From NCBI GenBank assembly GCA_038025085.1, contig CM076154.1:36250501-36314500 (forward strand): DNA of 64,000 nt, read 5' to 3'. The notes under the pieces were generated by a model. That model saw nothing but the letters and a program-made list of their open reading frames with translations, was not told the DNA's origin and made no database searches. Within the stretch, counting starts at the first letter, position 1. Each line of letters opens with the position of its first letter. Position numbers and translations under genes: made by a program. Shown here piece after piece: positions 35,201-45,600 of the stretch. The stretch is from Tetragonia tetragonoides (Eukaryota > Streptophyta > Magnoliopsida > Caryophyllales > Aizoaceae).

Positions 35201-38200
35201 TTTGCAATTACAATACCCATGGCAAAATGGACATGCCTCCTCCACTTCCTTTCTTGTTCTTTCAGGATACCTGATCCATTTTGCTTATTTTGAGACCATA
35301 ATAATTATTTTGCTGATGCATGATAACAGAAAGATTCTTTGAGACGTAAATAACCATAATATTTCATATTGAAAAAAAATAAAACCAAATATATACGTGG
35401 AGACTTCAACTTTGGATCAAAGGAGATGAAACCAACCAAATAACAACCTTCTCTTAGGTTCAAACATCAGGTATAAGCTAGATATTAGGCTACAAAGATA
35501 GTCATCTCCAGAAAATAGCTAAAATAATATCCTAAATTTATTTCAAATAATCGACTTATGATCATTCAACATGGATTCTTCATTTTATGTTCAATTGCAG
35601 TTTTTTGTAAACAACTACCACTTTTCAAGGTGCTGCTGACAAAAATGTTTCTTTTAACAGTACGAGAATTTTAAGCTACAAAATCATGATCGCCAGCATG
35701 AAATTAGCTAAGATACTATCCCTAAATTTGTTAGGAAGGAAATAGAGCATTATCGACTTATGATAATTCAACATAGATTCATGACTTCATGTGCAATCGC
35801 AATTTATGTAAACAATTACCACTTTTCAAGACACTGCTGACAATAACGTTTCTTTTTGCAAAACGAGCAAGAGATAACACAGGTCCTATCACACTTGAGG
35901 CACTGGTGACACATTGAACTCTGCTCCTTTCTCCCATTGACACCCTGAACAATAAATACGGTCAAAATGAAAATAAATTACTCAAATTTTCATACAACAA
36001 ACACAAGCACAAAAGTCATCATTCAAATGATACTACTTCATGTTTAGCTACCACTGGCACCTAAATTTCTTTTTCTTCCACAAACTCCATCACAAAAACG
36101 TCTGACATAGGGACTTCAGGAAAAAGACCTTAAAATAAAGAGAAGTAGACAAATTTTGGAAAATTTCTGAACAAATACCCCATCCTTCATGGCCTTAGGC
36201 CTTGCTTTTGTCACAAATCACCACTAACAAGAGGTTGCATGTGTAAAATTCCATTACTGTTGAAAATTTAAGGGAGACAAAGCAAGAAAATGTGAAATGA
36301 AGAGTGCAAAACAACTGGCACAGGCACTTCATACACAATCAAAGGAACCGAAGGTGGTAGACACATGATATTTCAGCTAGTTTCTTTCAAGGTAACAATA
36401 AATTAATGGAATGGGAATGGAACATGTGTGATATACCATGAAGTATCTTATATGATGCTTGTAAAAATGCTTTGCTGAATTTGTCTTTTCTATTTAAGCT
36501 GAAAACACTTCAGCAAACACAAACAACTAATCTCTTCTCACTTTCTCAATGTCAATTCAACCTACCGTAATCTTTCCATCACAAAACCAATGAGTATAGA
36601 AGTGCACACAAGTGAGTTTCCACAATTCTCTAACAGACTCCAGGGACACATTGCGGCACTTAAGTTAAATAGGCTGAACCAGCTCTCAGATCCTGTATCA
36701 TTTTGAGTGACAACATCCATAAAAAGTAGGGCCCTCTACTTCATATTCGTCCACTTACATTACTCTTCTTAGAGCTACTTATAAACTATAAATATAGGCT
36801 GTAATTCAGCTCTTAGTCAGTGAAACAATGAAATAAGAATTGTTGATTAGCCCTACTGATAATGAATTACCACCATCCAATACCTTACATGTTTCTTTTC
36901 TTTTCTTTTTTTATTCTATTAACTTCTTCCTTAGTTAAACTTGGCCATTATCTAGTTTACATTATCATTATCCCCCCCACAACATGGACACATCCCCATG
37001 GTCACCCATAGCAACTGCAAGGTTGGTAAATATAAGTACTGGAAATGAATTATCAAGTGAGAAGAATTTACCTCTGCCATGTCACTTTCCCTCTGGTAGT
37101 TAGCAACCTTTCTCCTAGGTCTCTGCTCGTTTTTTGATTCCCGTAATGTATTACCAATATCAGCTCGTTTTTTTCTGGAACACTTTAGAGATTTTACTGT
37201 GCATCTCATATCCTTTTGACTAATGTTTTCAAGAATTTCGCCAACAAGGATTATTCTTTTATTTTTTGATCCTTTAGGCCTTCCACACTTTTTTTTCTTG
37301 GGCAAACCAGCTCTGACATCAGTTTTTCCACTAGAGCTTAGAACACCAATACAAACGGGATTTTCTTTTGAACCCTCTACCTCTTGAGGGTAATTCTTGC
37401 CGGGAGCTTCACCATGCACACCCTGTACCACTTCACTACCTGTCTCACTCATAGGATCTGGGCCTTCTACTGAAACACCCTCCGGATCACATTTCTTCCT
37501 TGAAAGTTTCAGTCGTTTGCGTCTATTGGCAACAACCATACTCTTCTTATTCTTAGAACCCTTAGGCCGGCCACGCCTCTCCACCTTCTTAACCAACTCT
37601 TCTCCACCCTCAGCAGCCACTATCATACCCTTTTCACTCTTCAAGACCTTCCTCCGTCCACGCCTCTCTACCTTCTTGCCAAACTCTTCCTTAAGTGCAG
37701 TATCTACCACCATACTCTTTTTGTTCTTCAAACCCTTGGGACGCCCACGCCTCTCTACCTTCTTTCCAGCCTCCTCCACCTTAGCAGCCACAATAGCATC
37801 CTTGTTTCCATTATTCAAACCCTTAGGCCGGACACGTTTCTTCCTAGTCCCGTCTCCAATTCCATTGGTAGTATCAATAAGGCCACTCTGGATCTCTACC
37901 ATCTTCTCCTTGTTTCCATTCTTCAAACCCTTGGGTCGCTTACGTTTCTTCCCAACCCCTTCTCCAATCCCATCGGCAGAACCAACAGCGTCCCTCTTTG
38001 TCTCTACATCATCCTTAAACCCCACTGGTAGTACTACTTCCCCTTCCTTCCCAATATCTGAATTACTCCCATCTTTCAATCCTTCACCACAAAGCACTCC
38101 ACCATTATCCTTTTTCTTCTTATTCTTCGAACCCTTTGGTCTTCCCATCTTTTTCTTTGGCGTGATTATCTCAACTCTTGTCTCTACATCATCCTTAAAC

Positions 38201-40577
38201 CCAACTGATACTACTTCATCCCCTTCCTTCCCAATATCTGTACTATTCTCATCTTTCAATGCTTCATCACAAAGCACTCCACCATTATCCTTTTTCTTCT
38301 TATTTTTGGAACCCTTTGGTCTTCCCATCTTTTTCTTTGGCGTGATTACCTCAATTCTCGTCTCTACATCATCCTCAAACCCCACTAGTACTACTACTTC
38401 CCCTTCCTTCCCAAAATCTGTAATATTCCCATCTCTCAATCCTTCACTATTACCCTATTTCTTCTTATTTTTTGAACCCTTTGGTCCCCCTATCTTTTTC
38501 TTCGGCGTGATTACCTCAAATCCACCATCTTTAACTGTAGGCAATTCAGCGGCACACAAACCCACATCCTTTCCACCAACAAGACTTGGACTTTGATTGT
38601 CAAAACCCTCACCCTGCTCACTATCAGATTCAAACAACTGATTGACTCTCTTCCCCACATCCTCATTTCTGAATTCAACTCCTTCCCCATCAAAATCTCC
38701 AACCATATTCTCTACTTGCTTATGCCCTAGCCCTAATTCTTCACCATCAACAACACTCTGAAACTGAACTCCTTCAACACCAACACTCCCACCCACATTC
38801 TCTGTCACATCAACAACCTTCTTCTTCTTTGACCCTTTAGGTCGCCCTCTTTTCCATTTCTGAGACTGACCCACCATCTCTTTACCCTCATTCTCACCAA
38901 ATTGTGCCTCAAATTTAACAACCCCCATATCATTTTGACAACCCAATGAATCATTTCTCACAGAATTCACAAAACCCTCAAATTTTCCCATCATATCAGA
39001 ATTACCAAACACTTGCCCATTTCCCATTTCTTTACCACCATTCTCACCAAAAGGTGCCTCAATTCCATGAAATTTATCAACCCCACCAGCATTATTGCAG
39101 CACAGAATTCTCTAAATTCTCGAAATTGCCCATCAATTTTCAGAGTTACGAAAGACCTGGCCACTTCCCATTTCACCAAATGGTGCCTCAATTCCATGAA
39201 AATTTTCAACCCCACTATCATTTTCAAAACCCAATTGGTCATTTGGCACAGAATTCTCAAAACCCTTTAATTTGCCAATCATATTTTCAGAGTTACCAAA
39301 CACATGCCCATTTCCCAATTCCCCACATTCTTTGGAACTTTGCCCCACTCTCATTTCTTGGCGCTTAGACACTTCAATACCCGCACCAATAATAGTAGAC
39401 TGTGGTTTACAAACATTTAAAATGGAAGTACTATCACTAGTATGGACAGCATCGTTATTTAACACATCCACTTCAATGAACCGGCTATAAATTCTGTCAG
39501 AACTCAAATCCTGTTCACTACCAAGGGCAGAATTGTCATTCTTTGTATTGACCTATAACAACAACAAACCAAGATCCTATCAGGCTGTCACAGTTGAGTG
39601 CCATGGGCAAGTTCTTTTCCATTTAATTTTAATTTGTTGAAAACATTTGAAGTCAAAACAAATAAATAAACAAATAACAATTATGTCAAAACTTTTATAA
39701 GACAGTCTTCTCGTAACTTTTGGTGTGACGGGATCACTGCTCAATAAAAAAGGGTCACTGCTCACCATAAGTGACCCCTTTGTTTCTAAACAATGGCTAT
39801 ATTTTTCTATAAATTGGTCTCGCACTAGACCCAAAACCCACTGCTCGCCAAAGTGAGTCTTGTATGATACCATTTCATATGAGACGAGTGACCATAAAAT
39901 AGGTAAGTAAATTGCATTCACAAAAAAAAAAAAAAAAAAAAAAAAAGGTAAGTAAATTCTGAAATGACCTCAAGATGGGCAGAACCTGGTTCACCACCAC
40001 CAAGGGCAATTTGGTCATTTCCAACTTCAGGAACCGGTCCACCAAAGGGGACACTAATCACATCATCAACCTCACCCAACCGGCCCACCATTTTCTCATC
40101 ACCACCATATATAACCGGTTCACCATCCCAACCCCCTACTAATTGGGGCTGAACCTGAACCTGACTACCACCACCACCAGGGGTAATTCCGTCATTTCCA
40201 CCATGATCACCGAAACCCGCCTCACCGAACTCGGCCCCGGCCCAACCCGGTTGATGATGATGATCCACCTCCTGAAACCCGAAATCAATCACTGGACGGT
40301 ACGGCTCGACCGAGGAATCCTCGAACGCCGTTTCCATCCCGCCGGAAATTCTCCCTCCGGCACCTGCGGTGTCGCCGGAGATTCTCTCTCCGGCGCCGGC
40401 GGACTTCCCGGAGATTCTCTCTTCTTTGCGGCGCTGGTGGCGGGAGACGCTGAGGAGGTGGTGCTTATGACAATAAGACCGGCCGGGACGAGCTCGGCCC
40501 GGACACCGCCAGTTCGGCGTCCCTCTTCGCCGGCACCGCTCCTCGTCCGGCGGAACCTCCATTGTTTCTCTCTCCAA
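29275..40577 (-). CDS. KDM3/JMJ25-like lysine-specific demethylase (WRC, AT-hooks, RING-like, JmjC); frame disrupted
   Basis: JmjC enzymes of this class remove methyl groups from histone H3K9 in the nucleus, using Fe(II) and 2-oxoglutarate. Exons: 39969-40577, 37072-39552, 35820-35944, 35171-35270, 34953-35046, 34717-34780, 33230-33986, 32219-32547, 30776-31180, 30599-30671, 30434-30519, 30062-30181, 29275-29406. Seen in order: a WRC motif with C15-x9-C25-x10-C36-x2-H39; a long Lys-rich exon with about ten AT-hook-like GRPKGSK repeats; the paired-Cys RING-like region ([20 protein letters not shown]); then the JmjC domain. Its iron ligands are present (LHCDICDA and GCPHQVRN). The AT-hook exon has stops at 39133-39135 (TGA), 39112-39114 (TAG) and 38455-38457 (TAG), with homology continuing in the same frame after each. 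Exon 32219-32547 is one base short. About 1,790 codons would otherwise fit. It is either a recent pseudogene, a gene that splices around the stops, or a sequence with errors. Confidence 0.87.
34435..34590 (+). mobile_element. tRNA-derived SINE (family 1) in a demethylase intron
   Basis: Box A-like 'tagctcaactggtaagac' (from 34445) and box B-like 'ggttcgagtcccc' (from 34489) are correctly spaced. The body 'actggaggttttcttgg' follows, shared with 20366-20543. It is not a functional tRNA: the arms do not pair as a cloverleaf and the body continues past the tRNA-like part. Confidence 0.72.
35490..35875. repeat. About 200-bp duplication carrying a decayed partial exon
   Basis: Copy A (about 35490-35675) and copy B (about 35676-35875) align at an offset of about 202 bases. 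Shared blocks include 'tcgacttatgat' (35551 and 35753) and the inverse of 'cagcag...cttgaaaagtgg'. Copy B contains the 3' half of the real RING-like exon (35820-35944) and its donor. Copy A carries a mutated version of the same exon end, in which the Cys codons are lost. Confidence 0.75.
38040..38520. repeat. Coding tandem repeat in the AT-hook exon
   Basis: Three copies of a unit of about 160-180 bp encode variants of [18 protein letters not shown], then DNGG, DIGKEGE and [10 protein letters not shown]. The block 'ctttttctttggcgtgatta' recurs at about 38150, 38330 and (variant) 38492. Confidence 0.85.
39901..39958 (+). mobile_element. Orphan poly(A) insertion with target duplication
   Basis: The 13-base sequence aggtaagtaaatt occurs at 39901-39913 and again at 39946-39958. 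Between them are only gcattcac and about 24 A. This is the structure of a severely 5'-truncated LINE-mediated insertion with its target-site duplication. It lies in the first intron of the demethylase gene. Confidence 0.65.
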
Positions 40578-41303
40578 AATCTCTCAGATGGGGGTGATCA
40601 TAAAGTGGAATTGAATGTGAAGTGCATGTGTATGAACTTCCAAGTGTAACTGAAGTTGGTTTTTGGTTTTGGGGGCTATGGGAAAGAGTGAAGTGAAGTG
40701 GTACAAAATGTGATATTTTAGAGTAATGAGTTGAGAGTGAGTGAGAGTATCTTTCTAGTGTCCCAGCTTTTTTTATGTGATTACCTTCGTCGTGGCACAT
40801 CTTTCAGTAAGACAATAAATATTCTTGTTGTGAGGATGATTGTGAATGCTTGTGTGTGTGTGTGGTGGGGTGGTCACACTCTACTGTTCTATCTACTCTA
40901 AAAGACAACTTGTGCTGATTCCATCCATGTCTCCAATCTATGATTTTACTTTTCTGTTTTTTAGGCATTGTTCTCTTCGACGAAATGATGCGGAACGGTG
41001 AGGACCGGAACGGAACAACGCGGAATGGAACAAAGCGAGCAGATATTGGAAGAAAATGTATGTGAGACAAAATCAAGTGCAGAATGCAAAACAGAACGGA
41101 TTGCAACGGAACGAAATGCAGCATGGAAACGACGAAAAGAACAGGGTCAGTCTCTTTAAACATTAAGTTGGACCTAATGACTCAGTTGAAAGTTTCAGTT
41201 TTGGAGGAGACACGAAGATTTTGATAGAAATGAAACACTCAAGCTCAAAGTTAGATGACGATATTCCTAACAAGTGAAGCATCTCTTGATTTCTTTTCGC
41301 TTG
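40578..41303. other. Upstream region of the demethylase gene
   Basis: Probably 5' leader and promoter of the minus-strand demethylase gene near 40578-40800. A short GT repeat lies at about 40851-40866. About 40980-41110 has many 'ggaacgg'/'gcggaa' blocks that look like a low-complexity or decayed repeat. No gene. Confidence 0.4.
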
Positions 41304-41312
41304 GAAGTTGAG

Positions 41313-41604
41313 GAAATCGGATCATCTACGGTAAAATCCCTGCGGTAAACCCTGCAGTATTGCATTTTTTAAATTATAACGGTATAAATATTCATATAAC
41401 GATACTAAAAATGATACAATATAATTCAAATAATGGGTCAAAATAGGCATTAAATAACTACTAAATTGTATTGTGATGACCCATTATTTAAATTATGTTG
41501 TATCATTTTTAGTGCCGTTATATGAATATTTATACCGTTATAATTTAAAAAATGTGATACTGCAGGGTTTACCGCAGGGATTTTACCGTAGATGATCCCA
41601 TCTC
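41313..41604. mobile_element. Foldback Mutator-type MITE
   Basis: A 292-bp near-complete palindrome. The left arm starts gaaatcggatcatctacggt; the right arm is its inverted copy, ending in ccgtagatgatcccatctc. Each arm is about 120 bases long ('cctgcggtaaaccctgcag', 'ataacggtataaatattcat'). The 9-base sequence gaagttgag flanks it perfectly on both sides (41304-41312 and 41605-41613). A 9-bp duplication with long inverted ends and no coding sequence fits a Mutator-derived MITE. Confidence 0.88.
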
Positions 41605-41613
41605 GAAGTTGAG

Positions 41614-42054
41614 TGATGTGCTATGGTCCTACAGCAACTAACACCATTATGTTCTAAAATCGATCTACTGTGCGTGTGTATGAAGGCCACTTAAAATCAA
41701 TGTTGCATCTTGCATGAATATAATTTGCTCAAAAATTATTGTACAATTGCTTCGAAATAGTAATACTGTATGTATAGTTATAGCTAAGTGCAATCTCGTT
41801 ATTGCATGTTGCAACCTACATTTAGTATAAAACATGATCAAAATCGCAACTAGATGGGAAATTTGAGACATTAGTTAATTTAACACTAGTATAAGAAATA
41901 CAATCGACTAATTTCAACCTTATATATGGCGATAGAATATCAGTTGTCAAATAGGTATTAATAATATTGTCCATTCAAATACCTTCTTCGAACTTTGGAA
42001 TTATGCATAATTAAGTTTCCTTCTTAAATTATTCTGCATGATAGAAAGCAACGT
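41614..42054. other. Intergenic, no feature seen
   Basis: AT-rich spacer between the foldback element and the tRNA gene; nothing supportable. Confidence 0.4.
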
Positions 42055-42126
42055 GGTCCTATGGTCTAGTGGTCAGGACATTGGACTCTGAATCCAGTAA
42101 CCCGAGTTCAAATCTCGGTAGGACCT
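42055..42126 (+). tRNA. tRNA-Gln (anticodon CTG)
   Basis: A 72-nt cloverleaf. The acceptor stem GGTCCTA pairs with TAGGACC, followed by a discriminator T. Box A is 'tggtctagtggtcagga' and box B is 'gagttcaaatctc'. The anticodon arm ttgga-CTCTGAA-tccag has anticodon CTG (42088-42090). The T arm CCGAG/CTCGG pairs. There is no intron and no encoded CCA, as usual for plant nuclear tRNAs. A T run (about 42131-42139) can serve as the Pol III terminator. Confidence 0.96.
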
Positions 42127-42665
42127 TTATGCTTTTTGTTTTCGTCTTTCGTTCCTTTACAACAACTCAGGGCAACAATTTTAAATGCATCAAATGAGAA
42201 CTTTCACGCTAATATTTCGACATACTCTAGCATAATTTGTCATTAACCTATTAACTTGAACTGAACAAGCCCATTCATAGTACAGTACTGACTATATGAT
42301 CAGCTTAACGCGAAAAGTTTAGTCAGGAAATTTAGTTGCACAATGACAGATAAATTACTTTCAAATGACCCTGGGATTCCATTCAGAAGTTTCAAACGTT
42401 TCATGGCACAACTTTAGATCAGTTGCAAACTGATATAACCCAAAGTTCCCGAATCCCACGTAACCAGGAATAGAAATGGAAAAAGGGTCATTTAGTTCTT
42501 TACAAAGCTATTCCAGCTACAAAGAACAGCTACACATTACAAACTAATCACCGACTAAAAAATATGCTTGGTCTAAACCTGCCCCCATCTGACAGGCGTT
42601 GTACTGAAGCAGGGGGCAAAGATGATCATAGATTAGGGCAGTAACAGTCATCCAATCAGCAACTA
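42127..42665. other. Intergenic / DMS3 3' flank
   Basis: The tRNA terminator and then AT-rich sequence. The right part is probably the DMS3 3' untranslated region. No gene seen. Confidence 0.4.
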
Positions 42666-45600
42666 TCATCGTGGACCTGTTCTATCTCGAGCTGCTGTAT
42701 TCATCTGATGCTGCAAACATTATAAGATTGCTTAGAGTTCGAGCATATGAACAATTGAGTTCTATCCCACTTTCAACAATTGAAACATTGCATGAACAGT
42801 AAGCTTCTATCCAAAATAACACAAATTCATTCACGATTTGAAAAGATTTGGGGGTTACTTTACTAGCAGTATCTAACTCGCAGAAGTAGACACCAAAAGA
42901 AAAGCCCCTAGTACATCTTAGTTAGAAGAAACCAACCACTTGTGCGCCACTACAGTGGTTTGCAATTTATCTTGCCAAGAATGGGGTATTCCACTACTAA
43001 AAATGAAACGTCCGAAAAGAGAGAGAGATTACGTAATAAGGTCCTTTATTGTCCAAAAATGACAAGCAGTCTCACTGGTTGAAGCTATTACTGAGGGTGA
43101 AGCATGAAAAAAAGGTGATGCTCTCATAGAAAAATCAGCATGCACTATTAGGTATGAACAGATCCAACTAAAACCTCTTTTCTGAAAGACAAATATTGTT
43201 GGAGCAATCAACCTAAATACACTACTACATGCAGTCATGAATCTAGATTCACTGAAATGTGTAGTCAACTAAAACACAACCTCCTACCCCCTTCCCCTCA
43301 ACAACAACGAAAACAGAAGGGGGATAGGGGGAACTCATTGCCAACATTTATACCATGTTTGGTCCAATTACTCATGGATATCAGTGGCAGAAGCAATCTA
43401 CAGAGTGAAACAATCAAATATTTCCTAGCAAGTAACGGACCTACCTGAGTCATGTATGATGAACTATCCGCCAAAAACTTCAGAAAATCTTGCTTTCTCA
43501 ATGAGAAGTTGTACTTTTCTTGATCCAGCAATGCTTGTTCTCTACGCATGTCTTCTAGTATCCTCTCTCTTTCCCATTTCTTCTCCTTCATCTGATTCTC
43601 AAGCTCATGATAGTTTTCAGGGAAATCTGATCCCTTAGAACATTTTGGAAATCTCACATCTACATCTTCCCTTGTTTCAGGTACATAGAGAAAAACAATG
43701 ATTCAACAGCAAAGAAATCATAAATCAGTTGAATTCACAGAAATTTACAGTAGAAGTGCACAATATACGATAACATGCCTAGGGAAGGTAGCCCACTGTT
43801 TCTAGAGACAAGTAACAGTTCATGGGAAAGAACCCAGAAACTTTCACAAGAACAAAAGAGGTCCATCTAGCTGATAGAAGTAAGAAGATAGAAACTGAAT
43901 GACCAGCGAAGTAATGGTAGGAAGGAATATAAATCTAAAAGCAGCTAAAGGACAATTACTGCCATCAATCCCAGAAATGCCAATCTGACGAGTTCAAAGA
44001 TATTTACAGGAAAAAAAAAAAAACAAAAAAAAAAAAACATATATATCAAGAACATTTATATCTTATCACGACAACCTGGTGGGAGAGGATTCTCTGGATC
44101 CCTCAGTGGGAAGTGGCCAGCACTCAGGCTAGAGAGCAAAAAAGAAGCCAAATAAGATGTTGTTACAACTTAAGGGACAAGCATGATGGCTTTTACTACC
44201 AAACATCACTAGGTTGCTACTAAGATATACCATGGTTATTACTTATCCTTTACCATACATACAATTTACCATGCTATTGACTGCCTGTATCATATCTCAT
44301 CATCAAGTCTACACTCTAGTTAGCCATTCCAGCATTGAAGAATAGACTACATCTCTAGGTCATGAATCATGATTATACAATAACCAGCAGCCGTAATGCT
44401 CAGTAGGGTCAGGACTAGACAAAAAAAGTAGGCCTTCAAGGCATCCCACCTGCACCCTCTGAGCTTTGGCTTTGTTATCCCTCGGAAGTGACTACCATGT
44501 AAATCAGTGGAAACCAGAAAACTCATGGTGGATAATAGTATTCTTCGCAGAGGTATACAAAGGAATAAGATGCACCAAATTCCGAAAACAGTGAGGAAAC
44601 TCGTAAAAGTACCTGGTACCTAGGGAGAAGACACCAGCACCCTTAATTGTCCCACCATCTAATGAGACAGCTCCATCGCAGATGCATGGAAGAGCAAGAA
44701 GCATCTCAGCCCTGGTTCTATACACTTGAAGACGTGAGAAGAGATTATAGAATAAAGTCTCTCTGAGGCCACATCCACGCGATGTCAAACAAAATAAATG
44801 GGTCCTATCTACATTGATCATATTTACAGCAAAGCCAAGAAATCCTGCAGGAATGTCGCCAGTTGGCAGTCTTGGTTTCGGAATATCAAGTCTCCTCTGG
44901 GGATCATCAGCCAAAATCTCACCAGGATATGGTCTGCACAAAGAAAGGTATTAAAGAGCTGAATACACAAGCTTAGCCGACCATACAAAGTTTCCAGAGT
45001 CATACCTTAAATTATCAAGGCAAATCACATGAAATCGTCCCTGCAAAGCACGTCCAACAGAAGCACCAAGCCCATGAATACCAGAACCTTTATTCACCAG
45101 TCCTTCACCATCATACATTTCCAGAGCCTTGACTCCTTCATAAGTCTTACAGACAATTGCAAGCATAGTCTGCAAGCCTAGGTACTCAGAGAAAAGTCTG
45201 TGATAGCAATGTTCAACCACCATAGAAAGAGAAAATCAGTTTATATCAATGACTTTTGAAGACAGAACCTTCCTTGCAAAATATCATTAACATTTGTGTT
45301 GTTCGGTGACGGGGGTCCGTAGGGGGATGTCGTTAGCAACTTTTTGCTATTTTTACAAAGAGATTGGTTTTGTTCCTTGAATTTACCTGCTGAGGTTATC
45401 ATCATCTAATTTGCCAAGGGTAGCTACAATACCAAGAATATCTTGGGACAAAGCAAGACTCGAAAGCTGTGATCCATGACGATTTTTGAGCTGGCAAAAG
45501 ATACCAGCCGCAGATTTTTCATGCTTCAAAATTTGCTCAACAGTTTCCTCCTCACCACGAACATGAGAATTATCATCACCTTCAGTCTTAGGCGCACTTG

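Noticed and set aside
37397..38596. 399-codon plus-strand open frame, rich in Ser, Pro and Phe
   Set aside because: It is the antisense shadow of the Lys-rich AT-hook repeats of the demethylase exon. The low-complexity repeats avoid stops on both strands.
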